Positions 7,941 through 15,453 of a DNA stretch of 58,841 bases are shown here, in pieces; position 1 is the stretch's first letter, and every line of letters starts with the position of its first letter. Made by a program: the position numbers and the translations under genes. This DNA is from Candidatus Kaiserbacteria bacterium (GTDB lineage Bacteria > Patescibacteriota > Minisyncoccia > Phycocordibacterales > UBA2100). The notes below the pieces were generated by a model, which was not told the origin of the DNA, did no database searches, and was given only the letters and a program-made list of their open reading frames with translations. Location of the stretch: NCBI GenBank assembly GCA_021413775.1, contig JAIOPS010000006.1:1-58841 (forward strand), written 5' to 3'.

Positions 7941-8519
7941 ATGAGACTGCATCGGCATTTTGCACGCAACTCGATACCTCTTTCGGAAACTCTCGAAGCG
8001 TGGCTCTTTGTCGCGAGCATCGTTCTCGCTGTTGTACTTATAAAAAGTGACAGCATCGCACAGCTTGTTGCTCACACGAAAGATTTCGGCGCCATCGGGA
8101 GTTTTATAGAAGGTTTCTTCTTCACCTCCATGCTTTCGACCGTGACGGCGATTGCCGCAATACTTGAAACTGCGAGGTTTGTCCCCGCATGGGAACTGGC
8201 GCTTGTCGGGGGATTCGGTGCCGTGTGCGGGGATTTGATGCTGTTCCGCTTCGTCCGCAGCAGACTTGTGGAGCATATTTTAAAAGCCGCGCTCAGTCCC
8301 GGGGTGCGTCGCTTCGGTCGTGCCGTTGCGGCAGGTCCGTTCTTTTGGCTCGGACCTGTCTGCGGAGCGCTCGTGATTGCCTCGCCGCTTCCGGACGAGC
8401 TCGGACTCCTCATGATGGGGCTCTCTCACATCCGCCTCGGATACTTCATACTCATCGCCTTCGTCGCCAATGCCGGCGGTATTTACCTGATGGCGCTTGC
8501 GGTGCAGAGCACTCTTTAG
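7941..8519 (+). CDS. Small integral membrane protein, possibly DedA/VTT-like
   Basis: 192-aa membrane protein with about four or five hydrophobic segments (LEAWLFVASIVLAVVLI, IGSFIEGFFFTSMLSTVTAIAAIL, WELALVGGFGAVCGDLMLFRFV, FFWLGPVCGALVIAS, YFILIAFVANAGGIYLMAL). The GGFGAVCGDLMLFRFVR stretch and the PLPDELGLLMMG motif recall DedA/VTT-type proteins, but the match is from memory and loose. The start at 7941 is set by the TATACT box 6 bases upstream. It converges on efp, with which it overlaps by 4 bases (8516-8519). Confidence 0.7.
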   Translation: MRLHRHFARNSIPLSETLEAWLFVASIVLAVVLIKSDSIAQLVAHTKDFGAIGSFIEGFFFTSMLSTVTAIAAILETARFVPAWELALVGGFGAVCGDLMLFRFVRSRLVEHILKAALSPGVRRFGRAVAAGPFFWLGPVCGALVIASPLPDELGLLMMGLSHIRLGYFILIAFVANAGGIYLMALAVQSTL

Positions 8520-9082
8520 ACGCGCTCTACGTATTCACCGGACTCGGTGTTTACGCGGACGACATCGCCCGTTTCCACGAACATGGGGACCGTAAGATTT
8601 GCACCCGTTTCGAGCACGACCACTTTGTTGCCGCCCTGCGCCGTATTGCCGCGGGTGTTCGGCGGAGCCTCCTGTACTTTGAGGTCCATTTTGACCGGAA
8701 GACGAACCTGAATCATTTCATCGTCGAACCAGAGCGACTGCACTTCCGTGTTCGGGGTAAGGAACTTCGCTGCCTCACCGATGAGGTCTTCGCTGACCGC
8801 GAAGCGGTCCTGCGGCTTGCCCTGGATGTGGAAGAACCATTCTCCGTTACGGCTGTAGATGAATACCGCAGTTTTCGTCTCGGTCTCGGCCTCTTCTATC
8901 TTGTCGGAGACGTGGAACGTGTGCTCGGCCATGGAGCCGGTCTTAAGATTTCGGAGTTTGACCTGATTAACCGGCTTTCTCTGCTGTTTCCTGAATACCC
9001 ACGCGGAGAGTACCTCGTACGGCTCGTCATCAATGATAATAAGCCGCTTCGGCAGGACTTCGTTGTATGCAAGCATTGACAT
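8516..9082 (-). CDS. efp: Elongation factor P
   Basis: EF-P rescues ribosomes stalled at polyproline. All three beta-barrel domains are visible: N-terminal KOW-like domain (LPKRLIIIDDEPYEVLSAWVF), OB domain II (FHVSDKIEEAETETKTAVFIY) and C-terminal OB with TEAP-like QEAPPNTRGNT and the ending ETGEYVERV-type SGEYVERV. The loop that normally reads PGKG and carries the modified Lys/Arg is instead RKQQRKPVN (residues 31-39), so the modification site is not canonical. Start ATG at 9082 has TAAAAT 8 bases upstream (9091-9096); ATG at 9076 is an alternative. Confidence 0.93.
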   Translation of the reverse strand: MSMLAYNEVLPKRLIIIDDEPYEVLSAWVFRKQQRKPVNQVKLRNLKTGSMAEHTFHVSDKIEEAETETKTAVFIYSRNGEWFFHIQGKPQDRFAVSEDLIGEAAKFLTPNTEVQSLWFDDEMIQVRLPVKMDLKVQEAPPNTRGNTAQGGNKVVVLETGANLTVPMFVETGDVVRVNTESGEYVERV

Positions 9083-9120
9083 ATCGCAGCATTTTAGCCA
9101 AGAAAATGCTTTTGTCCACT

Positions 9121-9516
9121 TCAGCCGATTATTTTTATCAGCGCGTACTTTTCCTTATTGAAGGTCCCGAAACCCAGTTTTTCAAAAAAAGCAGGGGAAC
9201 CGGTGATACTGATGACTTCGTACACGCCCTGTTCTTTTGCCGCCTTCAGGCAGGCATTGATGAGCTCTGATGCGATACCTTTGCCCTGGTGTTCGGGAAG
9301 CACCGCGAGAGAGCGTATCTCGGCGAGGCGCTTTGAGTACACTTCGAGCGCACAACAGGCGATTATCCGGCCGCCCATCTCCGCAGGAGAGCCCTCTTCG
9401 GCAACAAAGAATTCCTCCGCGTCCGGCAGGTGTTCCTGCATGAGCTGCTCCGGGAATTGCCGGATTAATTCTCGAACTGCGGGAAAGTCCTCCGCGACCG
9501 CGCGTCTGATATTCAT
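9121..9516 (-). CDS. GNAT N-acetyltransferase
   Basis: 131-aa acetyltransferase of the GNAT fold. The acetyl-CoA loop is visible as EIRSLAVLPEHQGKGIASELI (motif A, Q/R-x-x-G-x-A form), with GSPAFFEKLGF near the C-terminus. The pattern resembles the ArgA/YhbS-like small GNATs, but substrate cannot be assigned. It starts 8 bases after the recA stop and is probably co-transcribed with recA. Confidence 0.85.
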   Translation of the reverse strand: MNIRRAVAEDFPAVRELIRQFPEQLMQEHLPDAEEFFVAEEGSPAEMGGRIIACCALEVYSKRLAEIRSLAVLPEHQGKGIASELINACLKAAKEQGVYEVISITGSPAFFEKLGFGTFNKEKYALIKIIG

Positions 9517-9524
9517 TGTGTGTA

Positions 9525-10595
9525 CTACTCGTCAGCCTCGGAAGGGGATTTCGCAAGAACTCCACCGGTCTGCAGACCTTTGCGGATGTCTTTGAGCAAG
9601 GCGTTAAGAAGTGGCTTATTTTCACGAAGCGCCGTGCGAGCGGCATCGTATCCGCGGCCGAGTTTCGTCTCTCCGATTGCGTAGCTTCCACCGGAAGACT
9701 TTTCGACGAGGCCGAGTTTTTCACCGAGTGCGAGCGCTTCTCCTTCTTTGGAGATGCCTTCGCCGTAGAGCATATCGAATTCTGTCTGGCGGAACGGAGC
9801 GGCGATTTTGTTCTTCACGATTTTGACGCGGTGTCTGCCGCCCATGACCTCGTCGCCTTTCTTTATCTGTGCGATGCGGCGGATATCGATGCGGACCGAC
9901 GTGTAAAACTTGAGCGCTTTACCGCCTGGTGTCGTTTCGGGATTGCCGAACATGACGCCTATCTGCATGCGAATCTGGTTGATGAAAATAACGACGGTTT
10001 TGGTTTTTGAGACGATTGCCGTGAGTTTGCGCAAAGCCTGCGACATGAGACGTGCCTGCTTGCCCACGTGCTGCGCGCCCATGTCTCCCTCGATTTCGTC
10101 TTTTGGCGTGAGCGCCGCGACCGAGTCGATGACGATGACGTCGATTTTCCCTGAGCGGACAAGTGACTCCACAATCTCCAGTGCCTGCTCACCGGTATCG
10201 GGCTGCGAGACCAGAAGGTCTTCAATCTTTACGCCGAGCTTCTTCGCATACTCCGGGTCAAGCGCGTGCTCCGCATCGATGAATGCGCAAACGCCGCCTT
10301 TCTTCTGGGCTTCGCCGATGACATGGAGCGAAAGAGTCGTTTTGCCGGACGATTCGGGGCCGAATATTTCGATGATGCGGCCGCGCGGGAGTCCGCCGAT
10401 ACCGAGCGCCCAGTCGACGCCTATAGAGCCGGTGGGAATAGCGTTTACGTCCACTTTCGGTTGTGCACCGAGCATCATGATGCTCTCGTCACCGAACTTC
10501 GTTTTTATCTCAGCGAGCGCCCGCTCGATATCCTTGTCAGTACCTGTGCCGGTCGTTTTAGGAGCCGCCTTTTCTTTTTTTCCGAATTGAGCCAT
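9525..10595 (-). CDS. recA: Recombinase RecA
   Basis: RecA strand-exchange ATPase, 356 aa from the ATG at 10595. Walker A is GPESSGKTT (residues 79-87), Walker B ends [12 protein letters not shown], loop L1 is around [23 protein letters not shown] and loop L2 around [20 protein letters not shown]. The reading frame runs 49 codons further upstream, but the [11 protein letters not shown] start matches the family and has TATACT on the reverse strand 7 bases before it (10603-10608). The C-terminal tail is short and acidic (SPSEADE). No LexA-type operator was recognised. Confidence 0.97.
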   Translation of the reverse strand: MAQFGKKEKAAPKTTGTGTDKDIERALAEIKTKFGDESIMMLGAQPKVDVNAIPTGSIGVDWALGIGGLPRGRIIEIFGPESSGKTTLSLHVIGEAQKKGGVCAFIDAEHALDPEYAKKLGVKIEDLLVSQPDTGEQALEIVESLVRSGKIDVIVIDSVAALTPKDEIEGDMGAQHVGKQARLMSQALRKLTAIVSKTKTVVIFINQIRMQIGVMFGNPETTPGGKALKFYTSVRIDIRRIAQIKKGDEVMGGRHRVKIVKNKIAAPFRQTEFDMLYGEGISKEGEALALGEKLGLVEKSSGGSYAIGETKLGRGYDAARTALRENKPLLNALLKDIRKGLQTGGVLAKSPSEADE

Positions 10596-10602
10596 GGAGC
10601 GC

Positions 10603-10608
10603 AGTATA
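10603..10608 (-). promoter_or_regulatory. -10-like TATACT for recA
   Basis: Reverse-strand TATACT lies 7 bases before the recA ATG, predicting transcription start at or next to the start codon. No convincing -35 is visible. Confidence 0.5.
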
Positions 10609-10663
10609 GCAATTGTTGAGGGTACGTCACCTCGGGTGGGGAAAAGGTCCGGGAGGCGGATTC

Positions 10664-10692
10664 TTGCCGTTTTCGGGGCTTTTCTGTAGGCT
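10664..10692 (+). promoter_or_regulatory. Promoter candidate for asd
   Basis: TTGCCG and TAGGCT are separated by 17 bases and lie about 44 bases before the asd start. The leader between carries a good Shine-Dalgarno (GGGGAGA at 10723-10729), unlike most genes here. Confidence 0.35.
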
Positions 10693-10735
10693 CTCGGGGG
10701 TTGTTCACAGCCCGGAAGGGCAGGGGAGAATTGCA

Positions 10736-11740
10736 ATGACAAAGCTTGCTGTTGTCGGCGCTACGGGCGCCGTAGGCCGCGAAGTGTTGAACCTTCTGAC
10801 GATTCGGAATTTCCCGCTCACGGAATTGCGGGTATTCGCAAGCAGCCGCTCCGCCGGCTCAAACGTCCACTTCCGCGGTAACGACCTGATCGTCGAAGAC
10901 CTCGCCGGCGCGGATTTCAGCACGGTCGAGATTGCGATATTCGATACGCCGGACGACGTTGCCGCGAAGTACGCACCCATCGCGCGCGACGCCGGTTGCA
11001 TCGTCATCGACAACTCGGCCGCATTCCGGATGGATGATGACGTGCCGCTTGTCATCCCTGAAATCAACGGGCGTCTGCTCGAGAAGCGCAGTGGCATTAT
11101 CGCCAATCCGAACTGCACGACCGCCATCGGCCTCATGGGCCTCTGGCCGCTCCATAAGGAGTTCGGTCTTGAACGGGTTTTCGGTTCGAGCTACCAGGCG
11201 GTTTCGGGCGCCGGCGAATCCGGCATAGCGCAGCTCAATCGCGAGACCCGCGAATACGTCACGGGAGTCGCCGAAGAGATCGGCGTCCCGGCGTTCCCGC
11301 ATCCGATTCTTCGCAACGTCATTCCGCACATCGGCCGGTTTGATGCGAACGGCAATACGAGCGAAGAAATGAAGTTCGAGCGGGAAGGGCGCAAGATTAT
11401 GAACCTGCCGCACTTCAGTTCGAGCCTCACCTGCGTCCGTGTGCCCGTCATGCGTTCGCACTCGGTGGACATGATCGCATTCTTCGAGAAGCGCGTGTCC
11501 GTTCGCAGGGCGCATGACGCGCTGCGCGAGGCGTCTGGCGTTACGCTGAAAGACGATACGGCGAAGGGTCTGTATCCGATGCCGCTCACCGCGACGGAAT
11601 CGTTCGACTGCGAGGTCGGACGCGTCCGCATGGTGCCCGGGTTCCAGAAGGCCCTGCACCTCTTCGTATCCGGCGACCAGCTCTGGAAAGGGGCGGCGCT
11701 GAATGCGGTGCAGATTGCCGAACGCCTGGTATCAGGCTGA
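10736..11740 (+). CDS. asd: Aspartate-semialdehyde dehydrogenase
   Basis: Converts aspartyl phosphate to aspartate semialdehyde with NADPH, the branch point to lysine/diaminopimelate, threonine and methionine. The NADP loop is VVGATGAVG at the N-terminus; the catalytic cysteine is Cys127 in IANPNCTTA; the substrate region includes SYQAVSGAG and the conserved ENVIPHIG-like RNVIPHIG. 334 aa is normal. The ATG at 10736 follows GGGGAGA by 6 bases. It is monocistronic, with its own strong terminator and no other aspartate-pathway gene nearby, and looks more GC-rich than its neighbours; gene transfer is possible. Confidence 0.95.
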   Translation: MTKLAVVGATGAVGREVLNLLTIRNFPLTELRVFASSRSAGSNVHFRGNDLIVEDLAGADFSTVEIAIFDTPDDVAAKYAPIARDAGCIVIDNSAAFRMDDDVPLVIPEINGRLLEKRSGIIANPNCTTAIGLMGLWPLHKEFGLERVFGSSYQAVSGAGESGIAQLNRETREYVTGVAEEIGVPAFPHPILRNVIPHIGRFDANGNTSEEMKFEREGRKIMNLPHFSSSLTCVRVPVMRSHSVDMIAFFEKRVSVRRAHDALREASGVTLKDDTAKGLYPMPLTATESFDCEVGRVRMVPGFQKALHLFVSGDQLWKGAALNAVQIAERLVSG

Positions 11741-11775
11741 ACCGGCGAGATGCAGTCAGTCCCGATTGAGTCCCC

Positions 11776-11805
11776 GGGGCCGCGTGTAAGCGCGGCCCCG
11801 TTTTC
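11776..11805 (+). terminator. Intrinsic terminator after asd
   Basis: A 9-bp stem GGGGCCGCG/CGCGGCCCC with a TGTAAG loop is followed by GTTTTC. It is the end of the asd transcript. Confidence 0.88.
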
Positions 11806-11889
11806 TTTGGCGATTCCTGATGCCGACCTCAAATACGGGAGGTGCAACAGGTGCTATAAATGATTCGCGAAATATACTAGTATGAGCGG

Positions 11890-12975
11890 GTGAAACAGAA
11901 ATCTGTGCTGCTCACGGGACTTATCGCTGCACAGCTGCTCCTCATCATTCTCCTCGGCGCGTATGTATACGAAAAGTGGGGAACGCAATTCGCACTTTCA
12001 ATCGGGTCACTACGTCGTGAAAATTTTCAATTTGGTCAGTCCGCTGCACTGAAGAATTTTTTTGAACCGGCCGCAGTGCCCGGCGGGAGGGTCGAGGTGC
12101 CTAAGCCCTATCCCGGTTGGTTGAAATCGCGGCCGACGTACACGATAAATTCGGAAGGCATGAATTCCGGTAAGGAATATGCGGTACAAAAACCGTCGAA
12201 AACGTTCCGGATTATTACTCTCGGTGATTCATGGACTTTCGGATTCCTCGTCAATACGGCGGATAATTACTCTTCTCAGCTGGAGAAACAACTCAATGCA
12301 AGTGCTGCATGCGGGGGAACACACTTCGAAGTACTGAATCTGGGTGTACCCAGTTACGATATCGCCTACTCGGCGGAACGACTCAGGGTGCGCGGAGAGA
12401 AATATTCTCCCGACCTGGTCGTTTGGCTTATTCATGATGACGATTTTACTGAACCGAACGAGTTTATCGTGAGCAGAATGGAGCAGTACAAGTCGGAAAT
12501 CGAAAAATCCGGCGAGACGCCCAATATGGTCCTCAAGGTGAGTAACGGAGGCAGCAAGTATGAGGACGTACAGGGGACAAAACCGTTCTTTTCGGGTTCT
12601 GAAATGAACATAAAAATTGCCGCCAGAATGAAAGCCGCGGAAGCGGTGCGTTCCGAGTGGGGCGTCAACGGAATGATGCGGTACGGAATATCACAACTGA
12701 ATCGCTTCAGGAGTACCTATGCGGGTCCTCTTGTAATTTTTATGTACCCGTACCTCGGCGATACCCGAGAAGTGCATACGGCGGTACAAAAAGAGCTTCA
12801 GGATTTCGTATCGCAACAAAAAAATGCGTCGCTCCTGTCTATTCCCGAAGATTTATCGAAGATAGACGGACTCCTGCCCGACTTTCATCCGAATGAGAAA
12901 GGGCATGCCATCATTGCGAAAGATCTGTTCACGTATGTGACGCAGCACCATCTGGTGCCGTGTAAGGCTCTCTGA
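11890..12975 (+). CDS. Membrane-anchored SGNH/GDSL-type hydrolase domain protein
   Basis: 361-aa protein with an N-terminal signal-anchor (residues 7-28) and an extracytoplasmic SGNH-hydrolase fold. Block I is TLGDSWTFG near residue 117, a central block reads LNLGVPSYD, and block V with the Asp-x-x-His pair is PDFHPNEKGH near residue 335. Such proteins often deacetylate or modify surface glycans. The start is GTG at 11890: the nearby ATG at 11882 is out of frame and stops at once. TATACT lies 11 bases upstream. The 3' end overlaps the convergent carbamoyltransferase by 47 bases. Confidence 0.83.
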   Translation: MKQKSVLLTGLIAAQLLLIILLGAYVYEKWGTQFALSIGSLRRENFQFGQSAALKNFFEPAAVPGGRVEVPKPYPGWLKSRPTYTINSEGMNSGKEYAVQKPSKTFRIITLGDSWTFGFLVNTADNYSSQLEKQLNASAACGGTHFEVLNLGVPSYDIAYSAERLRVRGEKYSPDLVVWLIHDDDFTEPNEFIVSRMEQYKSEIEKSGETPNMVLKVSNGGSKYEDVQGTKPFFSGSEMNIKIAARMKAAEAVRSEWGVNGMMRYGISQLNRFRSTYAGPLVIFMYPYLGDTREVHTAVQKELQDFVSQQKNASLLSIPEDLSKIDGLLPDFHPNEKGHAIIAKDLFTYVTQHHLVPCKAL

Positions 12976-14653
12976 AAACGAGGAAATCGCCGATAGCCAA
13001 ACAGTCGAGCGTGGTTTCTTTGAAGTCGCGAATTGCTTGAGCCGGATTCTCAACTATCGGCTCTCCCGCGATGTTGAAGCTCGTGTTGAGCAGGAAGGGC
13101 AGACCCGACAGTGCCGCAAAAGACTTCAGGAGCGTGTGGTAGCGTCCGTCGCCGGGCGTAATTGTCTGCACGCGGCACGTGCCGTCCGCGTGCACGATGG
13201 AGGCTATCTCGTTACGTTTTTCGTCGTGGACCGCGAAGCAAAAATTCATAAAAGGAAAATTGCTGCCGGCGCCGTGTGTATCGACAAATTCGCCGAGTTT
13301 CTCCGCGAGCACCGAGCCTCCGAACGGACGGAATTCCTCCCGACCCTTTATCTTGTTGACCTTGTCTTTCATGTGCGCGAATCGTGGGTTTGCCAAGATT
13401 GAGCGTGAACCGAGCGCACGCGGTCCGAATTCCATCCGGCCTTGAAACCATCCTATAACTTTGTCCTGTGCAAGAAGTGCCGCGACTTTCTCACAAAACT
13501 CGTCTTCTCGCCCGACGTATATATACGGTACGCCGGCCGCCGTAAGTTCGCGTTCGATATCGTCGTTTGTGTAGCGGGAACCGAGTTGCAGATGTGTAAT
13601 TTCTTGACGAGGGATCGTCATGTCTCGGGTGAGTGACGCGAAAAGTGCGGAACCTATTGCTGCACCGCTGTCTCCGGATGCACCGAGTATGTATATGTTT
13701 TTGTAGGGAGTTCGGGAAGATATTTTTCCGTTCGCGAGAGCATTCAGCGCGACCCCGCCGCTTATGCAGAGATTCTCGCTCCCGTCGACGGCATGCAGGT
13801 GGTTGAGCATTGAAAAGTAGATGTCTTCGGTCACACGTTGGATACTTGCCGCTACGTCCGCATGAAATTCCGTTACGGAATCTTCCGGACGCCGGGGATG
13901 GCCGATGATTTTCTCAAATGCATGGCTCCACATGGCATCGCGTTCACGGAAGGAAAAATAACGGAGGTCCAGGCGGAAGCTGCCGTCTTTCTTGAGATAC
14001 ATGAGTGAGCGGATAGCCTCGACGTAACGTGGCGTGCCGAGCGCCGCGAGCCCCATCATTTTGTATTCGTCTTCGTTTATCCTGAACCCGAGAAAGGCGG
14101 TAAATGTGGCGTACAGGAGGCCCAGCGAATGAGGAAAATTTTGGGAAAAGAGGGGTGTCAGTGTCGTTCCTTCGGCGGACCACATGCACGTCGTCTGGTA
14201 CTCGCCGATACCGTCCACGGTGAGTACCGCGGCTCTCTCGAAGGGTGAAGGGAAAAAAGCAGCGGATGCATGCGAAGTGTGGTGCGGGACAAACGAAATG
14301 GTCCCGGTGAAATCGAGCGATTTCCGGATTGTGTGTTCGACAGCCAGTTTCTCCCCGAACCATTCCGGCAACCGGTGTATGAATGAAGACTGCGAGTGCG
14401 GGTATGTCTCAACAAAGTTCCCGAGGATACGTTCGAATTTAAGAAGCGGCTTTTCGTAGTACGCGATGTGTTCGATATCTTTTGCCGTGCACGAAAGTGA
14501 GTCGAGACAGTTCCTGATGGCGAGATGCGGAAAGCTGTTGTCGTGCTTGATGCGGCTGAACCGTTCTTCTTCCGCGGCATACAGCACGCGCGCGCCGTCT
14601 GTGAGAGCTGCGGCGCTGTCGTGGTAGAAAGCTGAGATACCCAGAGTGCGCAT
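12929..14653 (-). CDS. Carbamoyltransferase, NodU/TobZ family
   Basis: 574-aa enzyme with the two-domain layout of the NodU/CmcH/TobZ family, which transfers carbamoyl groups to sugar or antibiotic hydroxyls through carbamoyl adenylate. The N-terminal Kae1-like domain has ISAFYHDSAAAL, AAEEERFSRIKHD and the metal-binding HHTSHA (His124, 125, 128), then LTVDGIGE and SGGVALN; the C-terminal domain includes EFGPRALGSRSILANPR. Substrate is unknown. It is the last gene of a reverse-strand operon starting at ftsK, and its end runs into the convergent SGNH gene. Confidence 0.92.
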   Translation of the reverse strand: MRTLGISAFYHDSAAALTDGARVLYAAEEERFSRIKHDNSFPHLAIRNCLDSLSCTAKDIEHIAYYEKPLLKFERILGNFVETYPHSQSSFIHRLPEWFGEKLAVEHTIRKSLDFTGTISFVPHHTSHASAAFFPSPFERAAVLTVDGIGEYQTTCMWSAEGTTLTPLFSQNFPHSLGLLYATFTAFLGFRINEDEYKMMGLAALGTPRYVEAIRSLMYLKKDGSFRLDLRYFSFRERDAMWSHAFEKIIGHPRRPEDSVTEFHADVAASIQRVTEDIYFSMLNHLHAVDGSENLCISGGVALNALANGKISSRTPYKNIYILGASGDSGAAIGSALFASLTRDMTIPRQEITHLQLGSRYTNDDIERELTAAGVPYIYVGREDEFCEKVAALLAQDKVIGWFQGRMEFGPRALGSRSILANPRFAHMKDKVNKIKGREEFRPFGGSVLAEKLGEFVDTHGAGSNFPFMNFCFAVHDEKRNEIASIVHADGTCRVQTITPGDGRYHTLLKSFAALSGLPFLLNTSFNIAGEPIVENPAQAIRDFKETTLDCLAIGDFLVFREPYTAPDGAASHT

Positions 14654-14659
14654 GATCGG

Positions 14660-14857
14660 TCAGTAGGGCGAAGCGAGGGAGACCGCGTCGGTAGCGGCAG
14701 GCTCAGAAACTTCCCAAAATGATTCCCGTATCGCCCTGCGTCCGGACAGTAAGGCAAGTTTTCGTACCAGCGCGACCGGACCGATAATCGTATGGTAGGC
14801 GACGAAGAGTACCGCGTGTGCGGTGGCATCGTTCAGACGCCTGATGAGACGCTTCAT
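14660..14857 (-). CDS. Small hypothetical protein, 65 aa
   Basis: Short protein with a moderately hydrophobic centre (AHAVLFVAYHTIIGPVALV) between a basic N-terminus and an acidic C-terminus. I do not recognise a family, but it starts in the stop codon of the DUF5989-like gene (ATGA overlap) and ends 6 bases before the carbamoyltransferase, so it is clearly part of that unit and may be its accessory. Confidence 0.7.
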   Translation of the reverse strand: MKRLIRRLNDATAHAVLFVAYHTIIGPVALVRKLALLSGRRAIRESFWEVSEPAATDAVSLASPY

Positions 14858-15006
14858 AGAAAGGGGTAGATAAAGAGCGGAACAGGGGCGATTTGCGCGC
14901 TGATGACAAGCAGCACGACGATAATAAGGAAGAGGAACACGGGGATGAGCCAGACCTTGTCGGTTTTCGTGATGAGCAGTATGAGCTGCTTTATCGTCTG
15001 AATCAT
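14854..15006 (-). CDS. DUF5989-like small membrane protein, 50 aa
   Basis: Single-span membrane protein: a short amphipathic N-terminus (MIQTIKQLILLITKTDK), then WLIPVFLFLIIVVLLVIS, ending APVPLFIYPFL. This is the layout of DUF5989 proteins, which in other bacteria sit directly beside NodU-type carbamoyltransferases, as here. Function is unknown. It starts 3 bases after the upstream gene and overlaps the next by 4 bases. The call rests on layout and neighbourhood recalled from other genomes. Confidence 0.8.
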   Translation of the reverse strand: MIQTIKQLILLITKTDKVWLIPVFLFLIIVVLLVISAQIAPVPLFIYPFL

Positions 15007-15009
15007 AGG

Positions 15010-15447
15010 TTACTCCTGCGGCGCCGGTTTTGTTGACGAAGCTGTTGCGGGAGTCGTTGTCGAGAGCGCAGGCGTCGTTGTCGCAGTGGGGACGCCGCCA
15101 AGAGGCGCTACATAGACGACCTGCATGATTTGATACTGTTCCCGGCCGTACTTATCCTTTGCGTCGAGAATTATGCGGTTCAGTCCTTCGGTCAGGAGGT
15201 ACGGTTCTTCAAAATCACCGCTCTCCGTCACGGGAATGGCTTTTCCGTTCATGCGAAGTTCGGAGATATGTTGGGCTGTGCCTTTGATGAGAATGAACGG
15301 GTCGTGTACCTCCTGTACCGTTTCGGGTACTGAAATACGCGGGCCGTACAGAAAGCCGCGTGCTTCGAAGTATGCATACCCGACGATGATGAGGAAGAAA
15401 ATGCCGAGTGCGGCCTTCGTCAATTTTGAGTCGCGGTACGGCAGCAT
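15010..15447 (-). CDS. Membrane-anchored Ig-like domain protein
   Basis: 145-aa protein with an N-terminal membrane anchor (LGIFFLIIVGYAYF, residues 14-27), then one beta-sandwich resembling the glucodextranase-B/Ig-like module (PFILIKGTAQHISELRMNGKAIPV ... LLTEGLNRIILDAKDKYGRE) and a Thr/Pro/Ala-rich tail. It is likely displayed outside the membrane. It follows ftsK by 6 bases and precedes the carbamoyltransferase group. Confidence 0.78.
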   Translation of the reverse strand: MLPYRDSKLTKAALGIFFLIIVGYAYFEARGFLYGPRISVPETVQEVHDPFILIKGTAQHISELRMNGKAIPVTESGDFEEPYLLTEGLNRIILDAKDKYGREQYQIMQVVYVAPLGGVPTATTTPALSTTTPATASSTKPAPQE

Positions 15448-15453
15448 AGGGGA

